Shown: piece after piece, positions 46,938-58,092 of the stretch
Layout: each line of letters opens with the position of its first letter
Numbering within the stretch: the first letter of the stretch is position 1
Assembly (NCBI GenBank): GCA_002205965.3
Contig: NADL03000689.1
Span: forward strand, 248,001 to 312,000
From: Kappaphycus alvarezii
Taxonomy: Eukaryota; Rhodophyta; Florideophyceae; Gigartinales; Solieriaceae
Direction of reading: 5' to 3'
DNA: 64,000 nt
Made by a program: the position numbers and the translations under genes
The notes under the pieces: model-generated
Told to the model about the DNA's origin: nothing
The model's input: only the letters and a program-made list of their open reading frames with translations
Database searches by the model: none

Positions 46938-47032
46938 TGGGCGTTATCCGGAAGGATCAGAGTAAAAAACAAAATGTTAGTATCCGCTTGCAATCGGGCA
47001 GAAAGGCAAATCAAATAGAGATTTTAACTTAC
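46937..47032 (-). other. predicted 96-bp intron in the 5' UTR / start codon
   Basis: Minus strand: donor ACA|GTAAGT at 47032, acceptor CCCAG| at 46937. Removing it joins ...GAC A to TG CCG, producing ATG-CCG as first codons. Upstream of the junction that frame has a TAG and no ATG, so initiation at the junction is the simplest reading. Confidence 0.5.
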
Positions 47033-47173
47033 TGTCGGATTGGAAGAACTCGCAGTACTGACAAACTTTTTGGCGATGCTACCAGATGTGGGGGTTTCGG
47101 CCCATAAGAGGTAATCGATGGTTGAACTGATGGTTGATGTTTCCGGTAAACAGGCCGGAGCTTCAGACCAGGG

Positions 47174-47181
47174 TTTATATA
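47174..47181 (-). promoter_or_regulatory. TATA box candidate for the U1-type finger gene
   Basis: TATATAAA on the minus strand, about 140 bases upstream of the predicted donor site. This would put transcription start near 47145. Confidence 0.45.
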
Positions 47182-47182
47182 G

Positions 47183-50100
47183 AAAAAGTACTCAACGGCA
47201 ACAAACGTAAATTGTAGGCAGACGATGCTAAATTCAAAAGTGTTCTAGAGGAACGGCCCTAAAGGCACGAAACTAAAAGGGTTTGAAGATTCATGTAGAA
47301 ACTATCGGGGAGGTTGACAGCAGTAAACATCATGGCAAAGTTCCATTGGTCCAATTGGCAAGAAGACATAAAGTAATTGCTGATTGGTGAAGTGGGAGAA
47401 GTTTTGAGAACCACGCGAGATCGCCACAATGGAGTCATGTGATTGGCTCGGCACGGGGTGGTATGGGTCTTGTGTTTTACACCGGTGTCTGGGTACAGTG
47501 CACAAGTTGCACTGATGTCTTGGTACAGTGTAAATCTTGATAACGGTTACTGGCGGGATACTGTCAGTGTACTTTAGGGGATTTTGGGGGCACCATCGTT
47601 ACAGACGTCTCACAGGGATTATTTAACCATGTCTCGTGTCGAGGGGGTATCTTTGGCGGCTGAAATCATTTACTACATAGGTTAAATGCTGGGGAAAGGG
47701 TGTAAGACACATAAAGATACTCTCAGTTATGGAAGGGTACCTGGCCCATTATGATTCACGCATTATGTGGATAAAGATGATATTACGTCCCATCTACATA
47801 ATCTGTGAGGGTCCGGAGCCAACTTTCTCCCAATTGTCTTGACTTATAAGTGTACCCTACATTATCCTTCAACTTTTGACTCATTCCATTCCTGTGTATC
47901 TTTCGAGATTAGTTCACTTCCTTTTTTAAGTAATACTGGTTAGGCACGGCCTGCAGTAGCTCACTCTCTAGAGTCCATCCCTGGGTCTTGCGGCCTGAAA
48001 GCTGCAACTTGAAATGAAGCTCTGATGGTTCTTTCTTCCAATTCCTTTCCCCCTCTGTGTTTGGAATCTTTTTAAAAGTTCTCAAGAAATCTGGTAACGC
48101 ACCATTTGAAGAATCTACCGCATCGAAGATTGCATCAGCAATCCGTCGAATCCTATTGCTATGTGATGGATCTATCGTTCCTCCTACTTCAGAGTCATGG
48201 AGATATTTGACTCTATTGAGTTTTTACGTCACTTTTTGAGGTAGTTTTCAGCGTTTGGGTCACATTTTGGGGTCCAATCCAGGGCTTGACGTCTCTGTTC
48301 CAATCGAGGTCACTCAACACAGTCGACAACAGGTATGATTCCTTTCGATGAAGAGCATACGTGCAAGATTAAAGAAGGCTCTCCCGATCAAACTTGGTCC
48401 TCTGTTTGAATAAATAGTCTGCATCGGGCCGAGTTTTGGGATTTAATAGTCCACCAGCTCTCGATAAATGGTGCCGGCGAATTAATCCGGTATATCTATA
48501 CCTCTGATACCGTTTGAAATCGTCCTTAATTGCCACTATCTTGAGCTTATCTCTTTTGGTACGTGTAGCAATGATCTGGATGCTACAAGCGACGTAATTT
48601 TAATTAATTTTAGAATGCGCTAGCTTCAATGAAACTTGCTCGGTCGGCTGTTTTTCTTCATTTACGGTACATGTCAGAAAAGTATTCAGAAAGGAGGCTT
48701 TATCTTAGAATATGACATTCCAGTGGTGTCTAGGAATCAGGTTGGCCTTCTTTCTTAGCAGATATCGAAATTACCATTAAACAAATAACAACAATCTACA
48801 AACTGTAAAACAAATATCACCAACGCAAAACACCTACTACGAACGCGTTAGGTACAAAAACAAGGATTTTATATGTTCAAAAGCAGCAAAAAAACCATTT
48901 TGCGTCTATTAAAGATGTCTCCATATATTCTATAGTTTTTTCGGGTTACAAACCCTGGAATTTGTGCCTCTTTGATCCTCTGTATATCGATTTGGTACGT
49001 GAGCAATCTTTTTCTGTTTTTCTACTGATTATCACTTCAGAAGTTTCGCAACTCATTTCCTTTGGCTTCATTCCAAGTCCACTGCAATCTTCTGGAGTCT
49101 ATTTACACATAATAGCGGTGAACCCAGAACTTAGTAACGGAAAGGTGTATCTCACACTACTAATAAATTTTCATGGCAATTCTCGATGTAAAATTCGAAA
49201 TCTTGAATCACAATTACTATATAACTAACTTTTCCCGATGCCCCTCCAAGTTCTGCAAACATTTCAGGGGGATTTAATCTTGTGCTATTGCGAACTAATA
49301 TAAGTAAAGGCATTGCTTCCATTTTAGAGGGAATAAAAAGACATTCAGAAATTTTTTCCCGTTGCGTAACCATCTTGCAAAACGAAATCGAGAGTCATAG
49401 ATCCCCCTTATCAGACAGAAGCAACAATTTTCTCAGCTCATGAACTCTCGTAGGTCATAATTATTTTAGGATATTTGCTAATGGGAGCTAAAAAAATTTT
49501 GGGCCGCTCAGGACTTTTTCAATCTCACTCTATTACCTCTGCTGAGCCGCTCTCCACTTTGTGTTATAGTCCAGGATAAAAAGCCCTTTTCCATGTCGAT
49601 TTTTTTTCGTGAATCGGGTGTCCGGCAGCACCATATAGAAAAAAGCAGCTATCGACAAAATTCTCGATAAGATCGCAAAGAATATCAAGAATGAAAGAAA
49701 TCGTATCAATTCATTCCTAGATTCGGAGTCAACTAATTTGCGGATCGCGTCTACGTTTTGGTTAATGGATTCGCACTCGTCATTTTCGACCATATGGCCA
49801 TTAAAATAGGCACACCAGAAGACAAACTAACACTTAAATAGCTTAAGTTGACCTCTTTTTCGAATCATGGAATTCCAAATAGGCCCTAAGGTATCTACAT
49901 ACTCATGCTTAGTGCTGGTTCCGGTGCTTGCATTATCTAGATAATCGCAAATATCCTTCCCTTTTCGATAAAATGTTTATTGCACTTAGAAAGATGAAAA
50001 TTTTCTTCATCCTCATGGGAATGATGGTGTATGAAAAAAGAACACTATGCGGACTGCAGTCAAAGGCTTGAAAAAAATGTAGCGTAACTTGACAAAAAAT

Positions 50101-51480
50101 CATCTTTCAGGTCGTGCACCTAGAATATCTTCTTACTCTCCAGCAAGCCTAGAACTTTCCTCATGTTCTCCTTGTGGTAGTATTACGTGACAGTAAGGTC
50201 ATTCAGGCGGCGGAAATCAGATTTGAGTCGCATTCCTGAGCCCTTTTCATGAACACATTATTTGCAACACATAGAGATACGGACGGGTCTAGAAATCCGT
50301 CCATAGGGATTCCTTACTATCAATCGGGTTTTCTCCCTAATCACTGTCTTTGCGTTGAAAAAAGCCGAGAGCCTATTCTGAACAAATTTCTGGAATCTAC
50401 TGATATAAAAATGAGTTTGACTTAAAGAAAGAAGTTGTTTTGGGCCCGCTTTGAATCTTTTCGTAATCACTTCGTCGAAGATGGGAATCTGCAAAGTCAA
50501 GGAAGAAGACAGAAGTCGTTAATAGAAGTCAGATATCGACTCTTGTCTCTCGTTGTACTTTATGTCGAGTAAATTTTACTGAAACGAACTGAGCTGGGAC
50601 TAGAATTCCCGAAGCTCATTTTCTGTAGCATCTTAATAAACCATAAATACTATATTGAACACATTCCTTTACCGGGTTTTCAATATCTCAAAATTCGAGT
50701 GGAAGTGTAGCAAGATGCATTATTGCGGGAGCACAGTGCAAAGTTTCGAATTTTGCATCGTTGCTATGACACATGATGTATTTTTAAAGTTTAGTTTGAT
50801 TACCAAAGTGGTGGTATTGAAAGATCGTTTGAGAGACGTGAAGGTGTCTCACGAAGCTGGAAAATTACGATGGTATCTTTGAGTATCCATAGTGACCCAA
50901 ACAAAGTTTCAGGTAACTATTTATTCTAAATTCACCGGAAACATCTACATCTATTTATTTCCCTCAATTTCTTTTAATGACTTCGAACCCATTAGCCAGA
51001 GAGCACAGGTCTGGTCTATTTTTCGAAAAATATCCATGCCCCTCCTGATCAAGGCATCGGAAATGTCGTTTTCCTTTGATACGCTGCAATAATGCGATCT
51101 CTCCTGACTAAAAGCAAGTCCATAAATCTTTTAAAAGTGTAACGGAGCGTTTTATGCTGATCTTCGTGGGAAGTGTTGATAGACCAGTAAAGTCCGTGTG
51201 AACAAAACTTCAAGGTAAAAGTAAAACAAAGACCGGAAGCGTACAACTTGGATAACCAGTACGCCGTGAGTCCATCCTTATCATCTGACATCTGACTGAT
51301 CGAATAAAGACGTTGAGACTCATGGTAAAATAAATGCTTGTGAGATTTGCGAAATTAATTAGTAGTTGGTTGGGCTAGGGGGCGGATAAAGGCCGGATAT
51401 GCCTGCCTTTGATGCAGGGGGTGGCGAGAGTGGAGGTTTATATCGCAGTGGTTGAAGCTTCTTTGCACATAACCTGTCGT
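47183..51480. other. long tract without recognised genes
   Basis: Over 4 kb, AT-rich from 48600 on. Short frames on both strands (for example minus 49533-49793 with a hydrophobic helix, and minus 50258-50500) show no retroelement or host motif I can name. An imperfect inverted repeat (ATTATGTGGAT / ATCTACATAAT) lies at about 47762-47802. Confidence 0.3.
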
Positions 51481-51688
51481 GATGTAGACGTTTACCTCTT
51501 TTATTTCATAGACTGGCGAGTCGCCGACGGGCATTTATACTGCTTTTGCCTCAATACAGGCTGTCTTGGTTCCTTCGACAGACCAAGCCCCATTTTTGGA
51601 TCTAACACAAGAACTAATGAGACTGACCAAGCTTTACGCAACGGACACCCAACCATCTTATCACCCAACCAACCATCCAAGAAGCACC

Positions 51689-52543
51689 ATGGACAATTAC
51701 ATCACCGCCGAAATAGCCAAACTTGACCGAGCCAACTACTCGCCATGTATACTCTCCATCATAGGCGCAGCGGCATCCACCAACGCTCGCTAGCATGTTA
51801 CACAAAACCTGGAAACCACCGCCGATCCGGCTCATCGCAAGACATTTGAAGACAAAATGTACATTCTTGTAGGAGTCCTCATCGACTCCATCCCCGCCGA
51901 GGCAGCAAAGATCATCACAAGGTCGGAATATCACCCCACTCCATACTAACTAATTCAAGCCGTCACCAGCCTACTCGACACAACACAGAAAAGCTACCAA
52001 CGATACCTGCAGACCCTCACCAAAAACACTCTCCTCGAAGAAGGCTAAGACGTTGCTGACTACCTCCCCAAACGCGAATCCATCTGTGCGAAGATGCTCG
52101 CAGCCAAGTAACCCGACATATCTGAACCGGCAACCACAGTGGACTTCAAGATCGACGGCATCTGGAGATCTCCGATACTGATAGCTGTCAGTATGGAAGA
52201 CTTCTTCCCGACATCCCCAAGTCGACAAAACATCGCCGAACTGTATTTCGTCCTTCAACGCAAATGCGACATCTCCCACCTCGGCTATCCAACCACATAT
52301 CTGAAGTGGCACTTTAAAACTGCGAAAAGCGGCAGCATACACATTTTACAGACCTTTTTGGTGCAGTCACTGCTGCACAAAAACATAATGTCACACAGCA
52401 AACCGCGCTCAACCCCTCCACGAGAAAACAAAAACTGGAAAGACTCCCTAATCTCACCAAAACTCAATTCCGAGCACAAAAAACAATTTAAAACCACCTC
52501 GGGCGACCTACGGTATCTAACTGACAGCAGTGGGCGGGAATAA
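51689..52543 (+). pseudogene. internally deleted Ty1/copia element: Gag joined to end of pol
   Basis: An ATG at 51689 (CACCATGG context) starts a copia-type Gag: MDNYITAEIAKLDRANY, then RKTFEDKMYILVGVLID, LIQAVTSLLDTTQ and SYQRYLQTLTKNTLLEEG. In-frame stops lie at 51791-51793, near 51948, near 52036 and near 52090. From about 52215 the same frame reads RQNIAELYFVLQRKCDISHL. It corresponds to the [LI]-G-x-L-[LI]-[FY]-x5-RPDI block just before RNase H in copia pol. Protease, integrase and most of RT are missing. The joined frame ends with TAA at 52541-52543. Confidence 0.65.
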
Positions 52544-54445
52544 AGGGTCGTCGAAGAAGAGGTCCAGTGCGCGCTGACATGTACTGTACAGGCACCACTG
52601 CACTACTTGACTCCCACATAGTAAAGTACGGTATTGTTGTACGTGACGTAATGTACTGTAGACTTAGTAGCTTAGTGCAAGTTAGCGTACAGTGTTTGTC
52701 TAGAGACGTACTAATCCAGCTACCAATTGGACCCATAGGGCCATTCAGAAAGTCTATTTAAACGCATGCCGGTGCCGGTCTTCCGATCGGCAGGCATCAA
52801 GTTATGAAGACACACTTGGTCACAGTGCTTATAACTTCCTCAAAGAGAAGTTCTGACATAAAATAGATTTTATTTCACTTCCGAGAAGTGTTGAAGCAAT
52901 CTACGGGATAATAAATTACCGATACCGGCCAATCCTACAAGGTGTAGGGTCTTGAAGAAGGAGATTGATTTCCAAGAAATGCCCACTTCAAGTAGTGAAG
53001 GTTCTTGAAGACTAAGAGGTTATCTGGAGGTGCTGAGGAATACTTCTGCTGTATGAGCTGGGAAGCTTGAGACGGAAGCGAACTGTGTCGATTAATTTGC
53101 TGTGAGAGATGGATCTGAAGCGGTACGTAAGGTTGCCGACGCGGTTTGGCCTGGATATGGTGGTGCTGTCGAACTTGGTATAGCCGGGGGCTAGATTTTG
53201 AAGTGTTCAAATAGGCTGCGGAATTTGCTGATTTCGAAGGCGTGAATATTTTCAAAAGGGTGGCAGAATATATTAGAAGTACCCAGAAAGGGAGCGGACT
53301 GGTTATCATAATTGGGTCGGAGCTGCTGGATGCGAACGGGCGCAGTTGACGAAGTGCGAAAATGTTCACCGAGGCGTTAATTGAAGGAAGGGTGCAAAAG
53401 TGGGTGAAGCGCAGGTAAAAGGTGCATATAGTCTAATGTTACTACTGCACTACCACCGCCATCACTACTGCATCACCGCAACCTTCGCTACCGCAGTATC
53501 GCCGCAGTCGCTTCCACCAAGTCCGCCGGTATGAAGACGAAAGATCTCGACGTCGCTATCGCGACATGCCGCGCCGTCGCAGAGAAATACGCTCTGTTGG
53601 AAGAAATTCTGGTGGAACGCCAAGCGGAGCGGATCCGGGCGAAAAGATAAGACCATGCTCAGGAAGCGGGTGCAAGGGGGCCGATAAACGAGGTTGAGAA
53701 TGGAGGCCCTCTCAACCAAGGGCACGGAGCCATGACGGAAGGCGAAGACGATAGCTCGCAGTGGATTCCGGTAGTGGTCAGCGCTGCCGCCTCGCCCGCA
53801 AGAGGTGCGCTGCAGTCGCCGCATTCGCCGCAGCAAGGGACGGTGGAAGGGTTCTGCAAGGCACGTGTTGAACGGGGCGTAACTTACTCACGGGGTTGTA
53901 ACAGTACTGTACTGTTACAACTCTCTGAACTCTGAAGTACAGTATGGTACAGTACTGTCCAGTAAATGAATACTTTCGAACTGTAATGCTTTGGACAAAA
54001 TTTTGTTACGAAATGTTAGTCTTGGCATTGCTTGACAAACAGTACACGTGTTTTAGGAAGAATATTATATCAAAATTTTCATGGCCCTGATTGGCTGCAG
54101 GCCAATGTGAATAGATTTTTTTAAGATTCATTGCATTAAGTTTTAAACTCGAATAAATATCGCAGATGCGTCTGATCTCGTCCCAAAGCTCTTCATTACC
54201 AATATCAAATTAGCACAGAGCAGTACTGTACAGTTCAGTACGTAAGCACAGCGGTGCCTTTGTAAACAGTGGCCCATCTCCAAAGCCCCGCGGATGAATT
54301 GGAGCAGAATCGAGAAACTTGCACTTCAATCCTCGGCGCCGCGACTTCAAAAAGCGTCACCAGCTAGAAATCGCCCATCTTGATAGTTTTCCCCCAGCCT
54401 CAATCTAAACTGCTCCTCGCCCACCATCCCAACTCCTAACCGCCA
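52544..54445. other. intergenic; TACTGTA-rich
   Basis: No firmly supported gene. A short plus frame near 53534-53650 (MKTKDLDVAIATCRAVAEKY) looks helical and an ATG frame of 67 codons follows at 53732-53935, but no family is evident. TACTGTAC words cluster at 52570-52690 and 53895-54245. Confidence 0.3.
53895..53921. repeat. 27-base palindrome
   Basis: GTTGTAACAGTAC, one T, then GTACTGTTACAAC: 13-bp perfect arms with a 1-base centre. It contains the TACTGTA word and lies 525 bases upstream of the phosphohexomutase start. Confidence 0.9.
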
Positions 54446-56188
54446 ATGATCCCCCGAGCCGCATTTCTCCCTTCGCTCCCCCTCCCCTTGACTCACTCCT
54501 CTCTCTCTCTTTCCCTCAACCATCGGCATGCGCGCAAACCCCTCCCCCGCAGAATCCCAACTCACACCCTCATCTCCCCAACTTGCACTTCAACTCCCGC
54601 CGCACCCCACCATGACCTTCCCTCTCGATCAAGCATTCTCCATCTTCAAAACGGCTCCGACATCCGCGGCGTAGCTACCGCCCTGGACCCGTCCCAACCG
54701 ATCACTCTCACCCCACTGCTCGTCTGCGAAATCATCCGAGCCTTTGTCCTTAACATCATCGACCGCACCAACAACCCACACCCGCGCATTGCCCTCGGTC
54801 GCGATTCCCGCATCTCCGGTCCCACACTTCTTCAAGCCGCCGCTCAAGGCGCCCGAGCCGCTGGAGCCCAGGTCGTCTCCGACTTCAAGTTAGCCACTAC
54901 TCCGGCTATGTTCATGTCCACCGTTCTTCCCGGTCATGAGTATGACGCCGCTTGTATGCTTACTGCGAGTCACTTACCCCCCAACCGCAATGGCGTCAAG
55001 TTCTTCACTCGCGACGGCAGTGCCAACAAGGCTGACATCCGTGCTGTTTTGGAGCGCGTTGCAGAGCATGTCGAGGCTGGCGATGTTGTTTACGGGGATG
55101 TGCGGGCGCCCGTTGAACGTGTCGCGTTCCTGGATGAGTACGCAGCGCATTTGGTGGGACTCATTCGGGAGGGTTGCGCCCATCCCGAGCGGTATGAACG
55201 CCCGTTGGAGGGGTTTAAGATAGTGGTTGATGCTGGGAACGGGGCGGCAGGCTTCTTTGCGGATAAGGTGTTGGGAGAGCTTGGGGCAGATGTAGTGGGG
55301 CAGTTTCTTGAGCCTGATGGAATGTTTCCAAACCATGTGCCGAATCCAGAGGACAAGAAGGCAATGGGGATGACCATTGATACTGTCAAGCGAGTCGGAG
55401 CTGATTTGGGGGTCGTGTTTGATACTGACGTCGATCGCTCGGGAGTGGTCGATTCAGATGGCCTGGGGATCAACCGCAATCGTTTGATTGCGCTTCTAGC
55501 GCGCATTGTGCTCAGGGAGGCCCCCGGAAGTACTATCGTGACTGACTCGGTGACGTCAAATGGACTAGCACGGTTCATTAAGAAGCATGGCGGGAAGCAT
55601 TTCCGGTATCGCAAGGGATACAAAAACGTAATCGACAAAGGAATCGAGCTGAATAAAGAAGGAATCCGTACTGAACTCGCAATTGAGACTTCAGGGCACG
55701 GGGCGATGAAGGAGAATTACATGCTAGACGATGGCGCATATCTTGCTGTGAAGATCATCATTGAAATGGTCCGGCTACGCTTAGCAGGCGACGAGCGAGG
55801 GATTGGAGGCCTGTTGGATGGGCTGGAGACCCCAGTGGAGGAGTACGAGTTTCGTCTGAAATTTATCGACCAGACTGGGTTCCAGGAATACGGCAAGGGG
55901 GTTGTGGCTGCCTTTTGCGAATTCGCCAAGGGTATGCCCGGATGGGAGGTAGAAGAGACTAATTTTGAAGGGTTCCGTGTGAATGTGGATGAGGGTGAAG
56001 GGAAGAGTGGGTGGTTGCTGCTTAGGCCCAGCTTGCATGACCCTTTGCTTGCGCTCAACATTGAGTCGGAGAGGGAAGGTGGGATTGCACGTATTGCGCA
56101 GGTATTGCAGACACAGTTTTTCTCGCAGTTTGACAATGTGGATGTCGCGAAACTTGCAGAAAGGGCGGCGTCTGCTTCGACTGTATGA
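54446..56188 (+). CDS. plastid-type alpha-D-phosphohexomutase (phosphoglucomutase/phosphomannomutase family)
   Basis: 580 residues from an ATG at 54446. Residues 1 to about 60 are Ser/Thr/Pro/Arg-rich with almost no acidic residues, like a plastid transit peptide. Domain 1 has the phosphoserine loop TASHLPPNRNG with S175. Domain 2 has the metal loop DTDVDRSG with D326, D328 and D330. Domain 3 has the sugar loop ETSGHG (414-419). The enzyme moves phosphate between C1 and C6 of hexose phosphates through the phosphoserine. In domain 4 the usual R-x-SGTEP phosphate clamp is replaced by RPSLHDPLLAL (R527, S529). My recollection is that plant plastid relatives annotated as phosphoglucomutase or phosphoglucosamine mutase share this change. 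Substrate (Glc, Man or GlcN) cannot be read from the sequence. Single exon, unbroken. Confidence 0.9.
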   Translation: MIPRAAFLPSLPLPLTHSSLSLSLNHRHARKPLPRRIPTHTLISPTCTSTPAAPHHDLPSRSSILHLQNGSDIRGVATALDPSQPITLTPLLVCEIIRAFVLNIIDRTNNPHPRIALGRDSRISGPTLLQAAAQGARAAGAQVVSDFKLATTPAMFMSTVLPGHEYDAACMLTASHLPPNRNGVKFFTRDGSANKADIRAVLERVAEHVEAGDVVYGDVRAPVERVAFLDEYAAHLVGLIREGCAHPERYERPLEGFKIVVDAGNGAAGFFADKVLGELGADVVGQFLEPDGMFPNHVPNPEDKKAMGMTIDTVKRVGADLGVVFDTDVDRSGVVDSDGLGINRNRLIALLARIVLREAPGSTIVTDSVTSNGLARFIKKHGGKHFRYRKGYKNVIDKGIELNKEGIRTELAIETSGHGAMKENYMLDDGAYLAVKIIIEMVRLRLAGDERGIGGLLDGLETPVEEYEFRLKFIDQTGFQEYGKGVVAAFCEFAKGMPGWEVEETNFEGFRVNVDEGEGKSGWLLLRPSLHDPLLALNIESEREGGIARIAQVLQTQFFSQFDNVDVAKLAERAASASTV

Positions 56189-56331
56189 CGGATGAGCAAT
56201 TCGTCTCAGGCATAATCGCGGTGACTGGTATTTAGGGGAGATGTGGCAGGCTTTGTAGGCACCGTTAGGATAAGAGGAAAGCTTGGTAAATGGGCAAATT
56301 TCTGCGCAAGGGTTGCAATTTTATGCGCACT

Positions 56332-57315
56332 CTACTTGTGCATTCCATGCTCTTTAATCCAATGCTTGTCAAACTCGAGCCTGGTGTCCCTGCCAATGGC
56401 CATGGGCGGTATCTTTGCACATTTGGCGAGAGCGGCTTGTGGGTTTGTAAGGTCGTTGCGCGGTAGGACGAGATAGGTAGGGACGAGTGATGTGCGAAGA
56501 CGAGTGATGAGGGAGAGGATGTAACGAGGCCAGGATCCGACGCCGCAAAAGGTTGCGGCAGGATGGGGTGGATAGCCGAGTGCGATGATGCGAAGGGAGG
56601 GAGGAAGGGTTGCAAGGGCGGCTAGTGTGTGAGGGGGGAAGGAAAGAAGGCCGCGTCCGTTGGTGACGGCACCCTCTGCGAGAAGAACGGTTGGAGTGCG
56701 GGATGATGAGAGAAAGGTGGGGAGATTGGAAAGCGGGGGGTGAGGTAGGGTGGAGGGTAGGGAACCGGTGGAAAGAAGGGTGACAAGGGTGGGGAAGGGG
56801 AGAGGAGTCAGACCGGTGGAGGTGGGGAAAAGAAAGGTGGGAGTGTAGTGGGATATTAAATGAAGGATGGGGAGGGGACCGTGTAGATTGACAAGCAGGA
56901 GATCGGAGGGGGCGGGCGGGGCGGGCGGGGTTTTGGAGTTGCGATGGAAAGGGGTCGGGGCGGGGTTTGGGGGAAGAGATAGGGTGGAGAGGAGTAAGGT
57001 GGAAAGAAGTGAGTGTAAGAGTCGAGTGGGGGGGGACGGCGGGAGCAGGTAGAGAGGGGAGAGGAGAAGGGAAATCAGGAGCAGGGGCAGGCGAAGGAGA
57101 AACAGAATTGGGGAGATGAGGCGGTGGAGGAACGTGGTTGCAGGGGAGGGCGGAGGGAGGAACGGGTGTAACCCGGTGGATGGGTCGGCGGTGGAGCGAT
57201 ACTTCTCCATGGCTGTGGATGGGATCGGGGCGGAAGGGGAGGGGTGTGTTGGGCGGCGAGAAAGGCAAACGAGTTGAAGTGAAAGTTTCGTGGATCCGCA
57301 ATCATTCAGATGCAT
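56332..57315 (-). CDS. membrane acyltransferase-like protein (PlsC/AUP1-like)
   Basis: 327 residues from an ATG at 57315; an in-frame second ATG (57208-57210, MEKYRSTADPS) gives 292 residues and may be the real start. Hydrophobic segments at about 62-90 and 99-114 predict membrane anchoring or a hairpin. Residues 211-228, LLAEGAVTNGRGLLSFPP, match the EG-x-TNG-x-x-LL-F block (motif III) of lysophospholipid acyltransferases and AUP1. The C-terminus KCAKIPPMAIGRDTRLEFDK has the helix and [TS]-x3-D-like ending of that group. The catalytic H-x4-D motif I is not intact: the expected place reads VNLHGPLPILHL (142-153), with His but no Asp four residues later. So it may bind lipid or act in lipid-droplet/ER biology without acyltransferase activity. 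It converges with the phosphohexomutase, 143 bases between stops. Confidence 0.55.
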   Translation of the reverse strand: MHLNDCGSTKLSLQLVCLSRRPTHPSPSAPIPSTAMEKYRSTADPSTGLHPFLPPPSPATTFLHRLISPILFLLRLPLLLISLLLSPLYLLPPSPPTRLLHSLLSTLLLSTLSLPPNPAPTPFHRNSKTPPAPPAPSDLLLVNLHGPLPILHLISHYTPTFLFPTSTGLTPLPFPTLVTLLSTGSLPSTLPHPPLSNLPTFLSSSRTPTVLLAEGAVTNGRGLLSFPPHTLAALATLPPSLRIIALGYPPHPAATFCGVGSWPRYILSLITRLRTSLVPTYLVLPRNDLTNPQAALAKCAKIPPMAIGRDTRLEFDKHWIKEHGMHK

Positions 57316-57350
57316 TTTTGTTTGACGCGTGGATCCGGACCGTGATCTAG

Positions 57351-58092
57351 ATTTTGTGAAGACTTGATTGAAGCTGCCATAAATTGCTGCACAGATTTTT
57401 GTATTGTTTTACAGTGCTTTGACGTACAGTTGAAGGCAACTAGAGTGAAAACTATTGGGCCCAACGTAATTTACTGTACTGAATAAGGCATCAAAATATT
57501 GTTTCTACCATAGGCTGTAGAATGGATGAAAATGGACATTTTGAATTTAGGATACATCGAGATGACACGGCGCAGTAGAAAATATCTATGCGAACCAATA
57601 GGAAGCGCTGGTCGAAATTTGCCGACTTGTGTAGATGACACTCCTCATCGGCAGTATCACCAAAAGCGGCCGTCAACGCCATTACATTACTGTACACTAG
57701 GTCGATCAGCGAATCGAAAGCCAATAGGTCGCTACTGTACCTGACTATAATGAATCATTTGCATTCAAAGCAATGTTCAAAGTCATCTTGGAGACTCTCA
57801 GCGATACTAATTTAATGTGTGCCCCTGTCGAAAGCATCTACAACATACCATCGCGTCACTTGCGCAACCCTGCTACCGTCGGCCATACACCGCACCATCT
57901 CTCTATTCCTCACACTTACCGATTCTATCTCATCATCGAACATCTCACCAACCAGATACAAGATCCTTCCACATTTCACATTTATAATCCCCGCCCCACC
58001 TCTTAACCACCCCCCCACCAATCCCTTCCCCCTCCCCTCCCCCCAACCAACATATCTAATCTTGCCCTCCATCATCCTGATCACGTCTCATC
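57351..58092. other. divergent intergenic region / GPI promoter and leader
   Basis: Lies between the divergent acyltransferase-like and GPI genes. From about 57980 to 58080 the plus strand is almost only C, T and A (CCCCTCCCC runs), the same kind of leader as before the zinc-finger gene. No TATA box seen. Confidence 0.4.

Noticed and set aside
52935..53369. 144-codon minus ORF
   Set aside because: GTG start and no recognisable domain.
55090..56199. minus-strand ORFs of 182 and 160 codons
   Set aside because: Antisense of the phosphohexomutase coding sequence.
56369..57301. 310-codon minus-strand ORF rich in Pro/Ser/His
   Set aside because: Overlaps the acyltransferase-like gene in another frame; low complexity caused by the C-rich strand.
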